A stretch of 6,204 nucleotides of DNA from Methylococcaceae bacterium (GTDB lineage: Bacteria; Pseudomonadota; Gammaproteobacteria; Methylococcales; UBA1147): positions 1 to 6,204 of the forward strand of contig JAKEEL010000074.1 of assembly GCA_022616595.1 (NCBI GenBank), in the 5' to 3' direction. The notes under the pieces are model-generated. The model was not told the origin of the DNA. It did no database searches and saw nothing but the letters and a program-made list of their open reading frames with translations. Shown piece after piece: positions 1 to 6,204 of this stretch (position 1 is the stretch's first letter; the number at the start of each line of letters is the position of its first letter). Position numbers and translations under genes: made by a program.

Positions 1-3000
1 GGTTAATCAGGCCATCGACCGCGGTCCCCGGAAGTTCCTGGGTCAGCAGCATCGAGGCTCCGGCCGCGACCACGCCCTTGGGCACGACCGTAACCACATC
101 GTCAAACTGCTCTCGAACCAGATCAATCTCGCCGGCTACGCTGATTACGGCCGGTACTGCGTCGATGATCAAGCGCTTAATTGTCGCATGGCCGCCGGTC
201 AAAAGAAAGGCGCTCTCCACACCTTCGAATGCGAGTCCCTGACCAAACAACTTGCTGAAATCAAGCAACAATAGATTTTTCAATCCATCCAGGTTGAACA
301 GACCGAACAGGCGGCCAATCCCAGGTTCCACGGTCAAAAGACGCCCAGCTCCGAACTCAACCCTGGCGTTCCCGGACAGCGTTTCGAAATTCAGATCGTA
401 GAGCGGATCATTCCATTTCAGCATCACGCTCGAACTCACATTGGAGTCCCGGATCACGTCCGATTTGCCCAGCCCGGTTAAAAATTGCCCGAGATTATCG
501 ATGCTCATGTTCCCGGCAATAAAAGTCCGGTCCGCCGATCCGGAGGCGGTCCAGAATCCGGAAAGATTCAGGTCCAGTCCATTCCCGCGAAGATTCAAAC
601 GATCGATCTTCATGCCGTGGGGTTGGCGAGTGGTCCGCACTTCCAGGGTACCGTAATCCACCGTTTTCCAGTAGAAATGCCCGGCGCGGATATTCAGGTC
701 GGCAATATCCCCGGGATCGAAATGCACTTTCTGCTTCGGGGTCTTTTGCAGCAAATCATCCTGCTCCGGAATTCGAAGATATTCGAAGTCCAGGTTTAAA
801 CCCGAAGCGTTGCGGTCGCCGGTTTTTCCGGTAAAGTGTCCGCTCGCAATACGGCTTTCGGTCATTCCGTCCCAAACCCCGCGATCGCGATGCATCTTCA
901 AAGTAAAGGGACCCAGATCGGCATCTTCCACAATCAATTCGGCGATCTGAACATCAACCAGATTCAGATCCGCTGTATCCGGGATGGCGTTTCGGTTCAG
1001 AGCGGCCCGGAAGTCGTTCCAGGGCCTCAGGTCAACCCTGTCCAGGACGGCGAAAAAACTCAGACCGTTCTTTGCGGCTTGGGCTTCGGAGACCCGGCCC
1101 AGTTTGATCACGCCTTGCTCCAGATCGAAGCCCTCGTTCGTTTTGGCGAGCTTCAATTGAGCGAATCCGGTCCCCCCGACCGCGAGATCGAGCGGAATTT
1201 CCCGGCCGCTTTCCAGATGCGTCTTCAGGTTGAAGCTGCGCGGGACTGTTGACTGTTTCCCCAACGGTTCAGGCAACTTGATCGCGATTCCCAGCAGATC
1301 GGAGTGCAGATCGATGTCCGCGAAAGGCTTTTCGCCCAACTTCGGTATCTGCAGATCCATCGAATAGTCCGATTCGCCATCGAAGTATTCCCAGAAACCG
1401 GAGGGATATCGACCGGCAAGCGAATCCAACCCGACCGAGCCTTTGATCTGCACGGCCAGACCCCGATCGTTGTCGGACATCTCGATCCGTACCGGGCGGT
1501 CCAACAATTCACCCCGGATACCTGTTCCTTGAATCCCGTCCCCGGAGAAATCCAACGTACCGCTAATCCGGTCCATCTGCATTCCGAATGCGTTCAAACG
1601 GGCCTTTTTCAGCGCAGCGGTCCCGTTTACGATGAAATCGTCGACTCGCGGGGCGATCGGCACCTTCAATTCGAGGTCGATCCGATTGTCGCCCCGGATC
1701 GACACATATTCGAGCAAAGGCCTGTACAGCGGTCCGAGCGGGGTACTTTTAAGGAATTTGATGCTTTGCTCGAGCGTTCCTGCGGCACGCCCTGTGATCT
1801 TCAAATAATCATCGAATTCGAAATTGGCGGAATCCGCCCGGACATCCTCGACGCGGGTTCCCGAAAGACTGGCGCGTTCCCCGCGAATGCTCATGCCGGC
1901 CTGAAAAAAGCGTACCTCGGCCACCTCCGTATGGAGGACCGGCCATTCCGGATGATAGGACAGCACCACGTCTTGCGTGTAAAACAAAGTTTCGAATACG
2001 CCCTCGCCGCCGCGAAACGGAAATGCCGTGACCGGTCCTCGAAACAGGGTCCCTCCGTGGCTGACCGTGCCCGACACGAACGCGGCATCCAACCACTCCA
2101 CCAAAGGCTTTTTCAATACGCTGACCGGCAAATAGCGATGCGCGGAGGCCGCGTCGACATTTGCAAACGCGGCCTGCAAATCGAGGAAGGGTTCTCCCTC
2201 CCCGAGCGGGATTTGCAGAAGCATCCGGGTCTCGGCCGCCAACACCGGATTGACCGTTTTGATGCTTTCGCTGCGGATGTTCCAGGCCAGACCGTCCCGA
2301 TGCCACAGGAATTCACCCTCCAGTAGCGTTAGATCGATCGGATTCCGAAATACCTTCGGAAGTTCGATCTCTGCCTGATTCGCTGCGAGTTGCAAGCGGC
2401 CGTTGTTCCGGTCGCCGCAAAGATTTCCGGACAGGTTTTTGGCGCCGGGATAAAATTGCCTCGCTCTGAATCCGATGTTTTCGAAACGGCCGCATACGAA
2501 CCAGCGAGGTTCATCGCCGGGCTTAGTCGAGTAGGTGAGCTTCAGATCGAAAATTTCCCCGCTCGGCGCAGTATCCAGCAATGCCTGACGGCGCGCCGGA
2601 GCCGGCACCTGCAGATCGGTCAGTATCTGGCGGAGATCGTCCAGCTTCAGATAAGAGGAGCTCAGGTATAGATTCGAAGTGCCCGCGGGCTCGAACGTCC
2701 GCTTCAACCCGATATCCGTGAAGGGCCAGGCAACGCCCTTCAGATCCAGTGCCAGTCGGCGCACGGACAGATACCAGCCTTGATCCTGTCGAATCCAGTG
2801 AAAACCTCCGCTCATGTGGCGCAAGTCCGTAGCCGCTTCGGAAATTTCACTGCCGGTGGACCCGTGCGACAGCTTCCCTTCCTCGAAGTCCACTTCACCG
2901 GCAAGACTGGCCAGAACCGATTTTTCCCAGCTGCTCCAGAGCCTGAAGGCGCCGAACCCCTGCACCACGCGGTATCCCTCGGGTGACAAGCCCTCCAGCA

Positions 3001-3700
3001 GCTTGGCGTAGCGAATATCGCGGCCCTGGACATAGATCCTCCCGGTGCAGCAGCCCTTTAGCAAGAGATCCCCCTGAAAATCCATGCGGATACTCAGGGA
3101 TTCACCGTAATCGAAGGGCAGGTCCACATCGACCGCCACCTTGTGCCGGCGATCCGCGTTCAGCAATCGGATGTCGGCGCTGGAAAAATGCAAGCCCGCG
3201 TCAGGATGCTTCACATCCTGCCAGTCCACCTCGCTGTCGAGCAATTCGAAGTGACCGTCCTCGAAGATCCACTTCGGCATCTCCTCGCCGCTGTCGAAAC
3301 CGGCCACGCGGATACTGCCGTCCAGCTTGCGCCGGACCGACAGCCTGGCTCCCCGGATCGTCACCCAGCGCGGCTGGAAATTCCCGGTCAACAGAAATTC
3401 TTTCACATTCAAACCGGCACGCAATTGATCGAAGCGAAACAGCACCTTCCGGTCGACCGGATCGATAATTTTCAGACCCTTGAGAACCACCTCGGGGTGA
3501 ATTCCGTTCAATCCCGCCGCCATGCCGTCCATTACGATCGGCTTTCCGATCGATGCGCTGATCGAGGAGACAATCCCGGCCCGGTATTCGCTTATTCCGG
3601 GCAGGAGCATCCGGGCCGTGCTCAGAATCCCGGCCAGAAGCAAGACGAAAATCAAAAGAATCCCCCGGACGTACCGGGAAAGGCGGACTAAAAGAATCAC
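1..3700 (-). CDS. yhdP: YhdP, AsmA-like phospholipid transport protein, 3' end cut off by window edge
   Basis: YhdP is an inner-membrane-anchored AsmA-like protein spanning the periplasm. In E. coli it works with TamB and YdbH to move phospholipids to the outer membrane. I read this frame codon by codon: 1233 codons without a stop to the window edge. E. coli YhdP has 1266 residues, so about 30-50 C-terminal residues are missing. The GTG start (3700-3698) directly follows an in-frame TGA. The N-terminus has Arg6, Arg9 and Arg12, then a membrane segment at about 13-29 (GILLIFVLLLAGILSTA), giving N-in topology. Segments alignable to E. coli are YLPVSVLKKPLVEWLDAAF (523-541), the PEWPVL region (584-589), LPEPLGK (809-815), and the C-terminal AGRLLTVEPGIGRLFGLF (1118-1135) through GEIDLVREQFDDVVTVVP (1190-1207). 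The rest has the alternating beta-strand character of the family. It has only four cysteines (217, 218, 403, 428). The next gene is probably tldD, outside the window. Confidence 0.94.
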   Translation of the reverse strand, partial: MILLVRLSRYVRGILLIFVLLLAGILSTARMLLPGISEYRAGIVSSISASIGKPIVMDGMAAGLNGIHPEVVLKGLKIIDPVDRKVLFRFDQLRAGLNVKEFLLTGNFQPRWVTIRGARLSVRRKLDGSIRVAGFDSGEEMPKWIFEDGHFELLDSEVDWQDVKHPDAGLHFSSADIRLLNADRRHKVAVDVDLPFDYGESLSIRMDFQGDLLLKGCCTGRIYVQGRDIRYAKLLEGLSPEGYRVVQGFGAFRLWSSWEKSVLASLAGEVDFEEGKLSHGSTGSEISEAATDLRHMSGGFHWIRQDQGWYLSVRRLALDLKGVAWPFTDIGLKRTFEPAGTSNLYLSSSYLKLDDLRQILTDLQVPAPARRQALLDTAPSGEIFDLKLTYSTKPGDEPRWFVCGRFENIGFRARQFYPGAKNLSGNLCGDRNNGRLQLAANQAEIELPKVFRNPIDLTLLEGEFLWHRDGLAWNIRSESIKTVNPVLAAETRMLLQIPLGEGEPFLDLQAAFANVDAASAHRYLPVSVLKKPLVEWLDAAFVSGTVSHGGTLFRGPVTAFPFRGGEGVFETLFYTQDVVLSYHPEWPVLHTEVAEVRFFQAGMSIRGERASLSGTRVEDVRADSANFEFDDYLKITGRAAGTLEQSIKFLKSTPLGPLYRPLLEYVSIRGDNRIDLELKVPIAPRVDDFIVNGTAALKKARLNAFGMQMDRISGTLDFSGDGIQGTGIRGELLDRPVRIEMSDNDRGLAVQIKGSVGLDSLAGRYPSGFWEYFDGESDYSMDLQIPKLGEKPFADIDLHSDLLGIAIKLPEPLGKQSTVPRSFNLKTHLESGREIPLDLAVGGTGFAQLKLAKTNEGFDLEQGVIKLGRVSEAQAAKNGLSFFAVLDRVDLRPWNDFRAALNRNAIPDTADLNLVDVQIAELIVEDADLGPFTLKMHRDRGVWDGMTESRIASGHFTGKTGDRNASGLNLDFEYLRIPEQDDLLQKTPKQKVHFDPGDIADLNIRAGHFYWKTVDYGTLEVRTTRQPHGMKIDRLNLRGNGLDLNLSGFWTASGSADRTFIAGNMSIDNLGQFLTGLGKSDVIRDSNVSSSVMLKWNDPLYDLNFETLSGNARVEFGAGRLLTVEPGIGRLFGLFNLDGLKNLLLLDFSKLFGQGLAFEGVESAFLLTGGHATIKRLIIDAVPAVISVAGEIDLVREQFDDVVTVVPKGVVAAGASMLLTQELPGTAVDGLIN

Positions 3701-3715
3701 TCACTCAGCATAACG

Positions 3716-3729
3716 GCGAACCGGTTTGC
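3716..3729. other. Near-palindrome in the rng-yhdP gap
   Basis: The 39-base gap (3701-3739) contains GCAAACCGGTTCGC on the minus strand, a 14-base dyad with one mismatched pair around the perfect core AACCGGTT. With no loop it cannot form a useful RNA hairpin, so it would act, if at all, as a DNA site. It is not a terminator, and I see no convincing -35/-10 promoter pair in this short gap. Function unknown; chance is likely. Confidence 0.25.
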
Positions 3730-3739
3730 GCGATCCGGC

Positions 3740-5194
3740 CTATAACAAAACCACATCGTACTGTTCCTGCGTGTATTGCCGCTCGGCCCGGAAACGGATC
3801 CGAACCCCGAGAAATTTCTCGAGTTCGGCGAGCGAGGCGGCTTCTTCGTCGAGCAGCATCTCGACGACTTCGTTGGAAGCCAGCACCAGAAGACTTTCCA
3901 TGTTGTACTGCCTGACCTCACGGATGATCTCACGAAAAATTTCCAGGCAGGTGGTTTCCGCGGTTTTCAGCACGCCTCGCCCGCCGCACGCGCCGCACGG
4001 CTCGCAGAGTATGTTTTCGAGACTCCCGCGGGTCCTCTTGCGGGTCATTTCAACCAGCCCCAGCATCGAAACCTCGGTGATGCAGGTTTTGGCATGGTCC
4101 TTTTCCAGATGCTTTTCGAGCTCTTTCAACACCTGCACCTTGTGTTCCTCATCGCGCATGTCGATAAAATCGATGATGATGATTCCGCCGAGATTACGCA
4201 GCCTGAGCTGCCGCACGATCGCCTGGGCCGCTTCCAGATTGGTCTTGAAAATCGTATCTTCGAGGCTGCGTTTGCCGACGTATCCCCCCGTGTTCACGTC
4301 GATCGTGGTCATCGCCTCGGTTTGATCGAAGACCAGATAACCGCCGGATTTCAGGAAAACCTTGCGATCCAGCGCCTTCTGGATATCGTCTTCGATGCCG
4401 AACAGATCGAATATCGGACGTTCCCCCGCGTAGTGCTCGATCAGGTGCGTGACATCCGTCAGAAACTCCCGGGCGAACTTGGCCAAGGCTTGATAGGTTT
4501 CACGCGAATCGACGCGGATCTTTTCGATTTTCTCCCGGTAAAGGTCGCGCAGCGCGCGGATGCTCAACGGAAGATCGCTGTGAATCAAGGTCTGCGTGCG
4601 CGAGGTATGAATCTTTTCACAGATCGAATGCCAGAGTTTGACCAGAAACATCATATCCGATCTGAGAATTTGCTCGTCGACGCATTCCGCGGCGGTTCGG
4701 GCGATGAACGCGCCGGTGTTGAATTCGCTTTGAAATTCATCCAGACAGGTCTTGAGACGGGTACGCTCCTCGTCGCACTCGATGCGCTGCGAGATTCCGC
4801 AAACTTTACTATAGGGCATATACACCGTATATCGGGATGGAATCGACAGTTCGGTCGTGAGTCGCGCGCCTTTGGTTCCGAGCGGATCCTTGATGACCTG
4901 AACCACGATTTCTTGATGCTCGCCGAGCAGATGGTCGATATTTTCCGAGCCGAGCTTTTCGGCGTCCCGGGTCGACAAATCCGATACGTGCAGAAACGCG
5001 CCGCGCTCCAGGCCCACATCGACAAAGGCGGCGTTCATGCCCGGCAGAACCCTGCAAACCTCCCCCTTATAAATATTGCCGACCAAGCCCTTCTTTCGGG
5101 TACGCTCGATGATCACTTCCTGAACGACCCCGTTCTCAACGACAGCGACCCGCGTCTCCTGCGGAGTTACGTTCACCAGGATTTCATCACTCAT
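3740..5194 (-). CDS. rng: Ribonuclease G
   Basis: Endoribonuclease of the RNase E/G family. In E. coli it matures the 5' end of 16S rRNA and helps decay some mRNAs. It cuts single-stranded AU-rich RNA, prefers a 5'-monophosphate and acts in the cytoplasm. The 484 residues closely match E. coli RNase G (489) and lack the C-terminal degradosome scaffold of RNase E. In order: N-terminal MSDEILVNVTPQETRVAVVE; S1 domain about residues 38-118 (VGNIYKGEVCRVLPGMNAAFVDVG); 5'-phosphate pocket residues Arg166-Thr167 in FIARTAAE; DNase I-like catalytic core with Asp299 and Asn301 in TIDVNTGG and Asp342 in IIIIDFIDM; Zn-link cysteines Cys400 and Cys403; and the family ending YTQEQYDVVLL. Spacing of Asp299, Asp342 and Cys400 equals that of RNase E D303, D346 and C404. 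The ATG matches the E. coli N-terminus. The upstream region AGACAAGACCG is a poor ribosome-binding site. Cys171 replaces the glycine of E. coli RTAAEG. Confidence 0.97.
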   Translation of the reverse strand: MSDEILVNVTPQETRVAVVENGVVQEVIIERTRKKGLVGNIYKGEVCRVLPGMNAAFVDVGLERGAFLHVSDLSTRDAEKLGSENIDHLLGEHQEIVVQVIKDPLGTKGARLTTELSIPSRYTVYMPYSKVCGISQRIECDEERTRLKTCLDEFQSEFNTGAFIARTAAECVDEQILRSDMMFLVKLWHSICEKIHTSRTQTLIHSDLPLSIRALRDLYREKIEKIRVDSRETYQALAKFAREFLTDVTHLIEHYAGERPIFDLFGIEDDIQKALDRKVFLKSGGYLVFDQTEAMTTIDVNTGGYVGKRSLEDTIFKTNLEAAQAIVRQLRLRNLGGIIIIDFIDMRDEEHKVQVLKELEKHLEKDHAKTCITEVSMLGLVEMTRKRTRGSLENILCEPCGACGGRGVLKTAETTCLEIFREIIREVRQYNMESLLVLASNEVVEMLLDEEAASLAELEKFLGVRIRFRAERQYTQEQYDVVLL

Positions 5195-5271
5195 CGGTCT
5201 TGTCTGATCGGTCTCTGTCTAATCGTGGATGCGGAAACGGCCAGTTCCTTGATCGCAGCCTTAATTTTCAT
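5191..5271 (-). CDS. Possible 26-residue small protein or coupling leader between maf and rng
   Basis: I do not recognise this peptide and cannot say it is expressed. A 26-codon frame starts with ATG at 5271-5269, overlapping the maf stop as ATGA. It ends with TGA at 5193-5191, overlapping the rng start codon as ATGA, so it fills the maf-rng gap exactly. The peptide begins MKIKAAIKELAVSAS and ends with a repeated pair IRQRP and IRQDR. It is basic (seven Lys or Arg against two acidic residues) and has no clear membrane segment. AAGGA sits directly against the ATG, too close for a good ribosome-binding site and inside a small hairpin, so initiation would depend on ribosomes finishing maf. It could be a translational relay that delivers ribosomes to rng, whose own Shine-Dalgarno is poor. 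The alternative is a chance open frame in a 73-base gap, which is quite possible at this length. Confidence 0.3.
   Translation of the reverse strand: MKIKAAIKELAVSASTIRQRPIRQDR
5193..5221 (-). repeat. Imperfect tandem duplication before the rng start
   Basis: In the rng sense, the bases before the start codon read ATTAGACAGAGACCG (5223-5209) then ATCAGACAAGACCG (5208-5195), followed at once by ATG. The two copies differ by one substitution and one single-base indel. On the plus strand the unit is ATCGGTCT(C)TGTCT(G/A), followed by another ATCG. It forms the whole initiation region of rng and encodes the IRQRP/IRQDR ending of the small frame. It contains no good Shine-Dalgarno sequence. Confidence 0.7.
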
Positions 5272-5855
5272 TCCTTGAGCAAAGGAATTCCAGCCTTGTT
5301 CAACAATTCTGCGGTTTCATAGATCGGCAGTCCGACCACTCCGCTGTAACTTCCTTCGATCCGGCGAACGAACAGACCGCCGAGCCCTTGAATGGCATAA
5401 CATCCGGCTTTATCGCAAGGTTCCCCGGTCCGCCAATACGCGGCCATTTCAGAGGGCTCCAATTCCCTGAACCAGACGCGTGTCTCACTGATCGATTGCC
5501 AATGGTCCTCCGCGCGTAACGACACCGCGCTCAGGACCCTGTGCTCTCTGCCCGACAAGCGCGTGAGCATCGCAATCCCCTGCTCCGCATCGGCCGGTTT
5601 CCCGAGAATCTCATCATCCAGTACCACGATCGTATCTGCGGCCAGCACCGGAATTCCTGAAGGCGCACCGGCCAACCTGTCCACAGATTTTTCGGCCGCA
5701 AGCCGGCAAACGGTTTGCTCGGGACTTTCGTCCGGCAAACGCCGCTCGTCGATCTCCGCTGCCCGTACGACAAAGCGAACCCCGATCTGTTCCAGTAACT
5801 CGCGCCTGCGCGGCGAAGCCGAAGCCAGAACCAGTTGCGGCGGCGCATCGCTCAC
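5268..5855 (-). CDS. maf: Maf/YhdE family nucleoside triphosphate pyrophosphatase
   Basis: Cytoplasmic house-cleaning enzyme that hydrolyses nucleoside triphosphates to monophosphate and pyrophosphate. YhdE-type members act on dTTP, UTP and modified pyrimidine nucleotides. The predicted protein is 195 residues, normal for the family (E. coli YhdE is 197). Motifs in order: LVLASASPRRREL (residues 8-20), the nucleotide-binding N-terminal loop; AAEIDE (32-37); LAADTIVVLD (71-80) with the catalytic Asp74; GKP (85-87); and DKAGCYAIQG (148-157). The last motif marks the YhdE branch; the m7GTP-specific YceF branch has a CAGSFKSEG-like sequence there. The same frame is open upstream to an ATG at 6092, but those 79 codons run through rlmH in another frame and match nothing. 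The GTG at 5855 places SDAPPQLVLAS directly at the family N-terminus and overlaps the rlmH stop, so I chose it. Older literature links Maf to septum inhibition. Confidence 0.95.
   Translation of the reverse strand: MSDAPPQLVLASASPRRRELLEQIGVRFVVRAAEIDERRLPDESPEQTVCRLAAEKSVDRLAGAPSGIPVLAADTIVVLDDEILGKPADAEQGIAMLTRLSGREHRVLSAVSLRAEDHWQSISETRVWFRELEPSEMAAYWRTGEPCDKAGCYAIQGLGGLFVRRIEGSYSGVVGLPIYETAELLNKAGIPLLKE
5270..5288 (-). other. Small inverted repeat at the end of maf
   Basis: On the plus strand ATTCCTT (5270-5276) and AAGGAAT (5282-5288) form a perfect 7-bp dyad around a 5-base loop. In the mRNA the second arm covers the AAGGA stretch and part of the ATG at 5271 that opens the short frame described next. 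It lies in the last codons of maf, has only two G-C pairs and no U-tract follows, so it is not an intrinsic terminator. It could hide the small frame's start, or it may be chance. Confidence 0.35.
5852..5855 (-). other. rlmH/maf stop-start overlap (GTGA)
   Basis: The GTG start of maf (5855-5853) and the TGA stop of rlmH (5854-5852) share the four bases GTGA. No Shine-Dalgarno-like sequence is seen in the 20 or so bases before the GTG (CCATCCCTATCATCGACA). This layout suggests that maf translation depends on ribosomes finishing rlmH; the coupling is inferred. Confidence 0.75.
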
Positions 5856-6204
5856 TGTCGATGATAGGGATGGTTTCGCAAAAGGCTCCAAGCCCGGTAC
5901 AACTGCTCGATCACGATAATTCGAACCAGAGGATGTGGAAATGTCAGTTTCGAAAGCCCCCAAGTCTGCTTGGCTGCGGCCCTGCATTCCGGGGCAAGGC
6001 CTTCGGGTCCCCCAATCAGGAGGGCGATATCCTTGCCCATCGCCATCCATTTCGCGAGCATTTCGGCGAGCCCCTCGGTACTCCACTGGCACCCGTCAAC
6101 ATCCAGTGCAACCACGTGCCCGCCAGCCGGAATCGCCTTCAACATCAGTTCTCCTTCAATCCGTATCGTCTGTTGCACTTCGCGGCTGCGCCTGCGGACC
6201 GCGA
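5852..6204 (-). CDS. rlmH: RlmH, 23S rRNA (pseudouridine1915-N3)-methyltransferase, 5' end cut off by window edge
   Basis: RlmH is a SPOUT-class methyltransferase. It uses S-adenosylmethionine to methylate N3 of pseudouridine 1915 in helix 69 of 23S rRNA, acting on assembled 70S ribosomes in the cytoplasm. The window holds 116 codons plus the stop; the family is usually about 155 residues, so roughly 40 N-terminal residues lie beyond the right edge. Visible hallmarks are the glycine-rich loop LLIGGPEGL, part of the trefoil-knot SAM site, and the C-terminal block FPHPLVRII...EQLYRAWSLL..NHPYHR, which matches E. coli RlmH almost residue for residue. A GTG at 6178 could look like a start, but the frame stays open and alignable upstream to the edge (AVRRRSRE then VQQTIRIEGE), so it is internal. 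The TGA stop (5854-5852) overlaps the maf start. In related bacteria rsfS and nadD often lie upstream, which cannot be checked here. Confidence 0.95.
   Translation of the reverse strand, partial: AVRRRSREVQQTIRIEGELMLKAIPAGGHVVALDVDGCQWSTEGLAEMLAKWMAMGKDIALLIGGPEGLAPECRAAAKQTWGLSKLTFPHPLVRIIVIEQLYRAWSLLRNHPYHRQ

Noticed and set aside
887..895. GCGATCGC, resembling the cyanobacterial HIP1 word
   Set aside because: Only one copy was seen, and gene content and order are gammaproteobacterial.
1304..2326. 340-codon plus-strand frame, with similar ones at 485-799, 836-1252, 2390-2671 and 3143-3691
   Set aside because: All share codon boundaries with the minus-strand yhdP frame and arise because yhdP has few TTA, CTA and TCA codons. 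yhdP is continuous across all of them and matches a known family.
1809..3704. Several short minus-strand frames across the yhdP region, which could suggest a broken gene
   Set aside because: They lie in the other two minus frames. I translated the third minus frame through every line and found no stop from 3700 to the window edge, so yhdP is intact as far as it can be seen.
3701..3739. Intrinsic terminator between rng and yhdP
   Set aside because: No GC-rich hairpin followed by a T-run on the minus strand; the dyad here has no loop. None was seen in the maf-rng gap either.
3697..3933. 78-codon minus-strand frame overlapping the end of rng and running to the yhdP start
   Set aside because: It is out of frame with rng over conserved RNase G sequence and shows no protein-like features.
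3776..5278. 500-codon plus-strand reading frame opposite rng
   Set aside because: It uses the same codon boundaries as rng and is open only because rng rarely uses TTA, CTA or TCA codons. The minus-strand frame is unmistakable RNase G with catalytic residues; the plus-strand product resembles nothing.
5856..6092. 79-codon N-terminal extension of Maf starting at an ATG at 6092
   Set aside because: It overlaps conserved RlmH coding sequence in another frame, has no similarity to Maf proteins, and the GTG at 5855 fits both the family N-terminus and the GTGA junction.
6176..6178. GTG at 6178 as the start of a shortened RlmH
   Set aside because: The frame continues to the window edge and the family has about 40 more N-terminal residues; this is an edge truncation.

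Overview
This window is an ordinary chromosomal gene cluster, most likely from a gammaproteobacterium. All real genes lie on the minus strand, in transcription order rlmH (5' part cut off by the right edge), maf, rng and yhdP (3' end cut off by the left edge). The order maf-rng-yhdP is well known from Gammaproteobacteria (in E. coli yhdE-rng-yhdP, followed by tldD), and having rlmH directly in front is also familiar in that class. Base composition is moderately GC-rich and looks even throughout. I see no mobile element, tRNA, rRNA, CRISPR array or sign of horizontal transfer. I cannot name a genus.

Layout, following transcription from right to left. 6204-5852: C-terminal three quarters of RlmH, the 23S rRNA pseudouridine-1915 methyltransferase. 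Its stop codon shares bases with the GTG start of maf (GTGA). 5855-5268: Maf, a house-cleaning nucleotide pyrophosphatase of the YhdE type. 5267-5195: a 73-base gap that an unrecognised 26-codon reading frame fills exactly, joined by ATGA overlaps to both maf and rng. The same gap holds an imperfect tandem duplication just before the rng start. 5194-3740: ribonuclease G, complete. 3739-3701: a short gap with a near-palindrome. 3700-1: YhdP, a very large AsmA-like envelope protein, open without interruption for 1233 codons to the window edge.

The spacing (4-base overlap, 73 bases, 39 bases), the single strand and the lack of any visible terminator argue for one transcription unit. It combines ribosome maturation (RlmH), removal of unwanted nucleotides (Maf), RNA processing and decay (RNase G, which also matures the 5' end of 16S rRNA in E. 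coli) and transport of phospholipid to the outer membrane (YhdP).

I found no undescribed multi-gene system. The features most worth a second look are small: the 26-codon frame between maf and rng and the duplicated translation-initiation region of rng. The long plus-strand reading frames across rng and yhdP are explained as codon-boundary shadows of the real genes.
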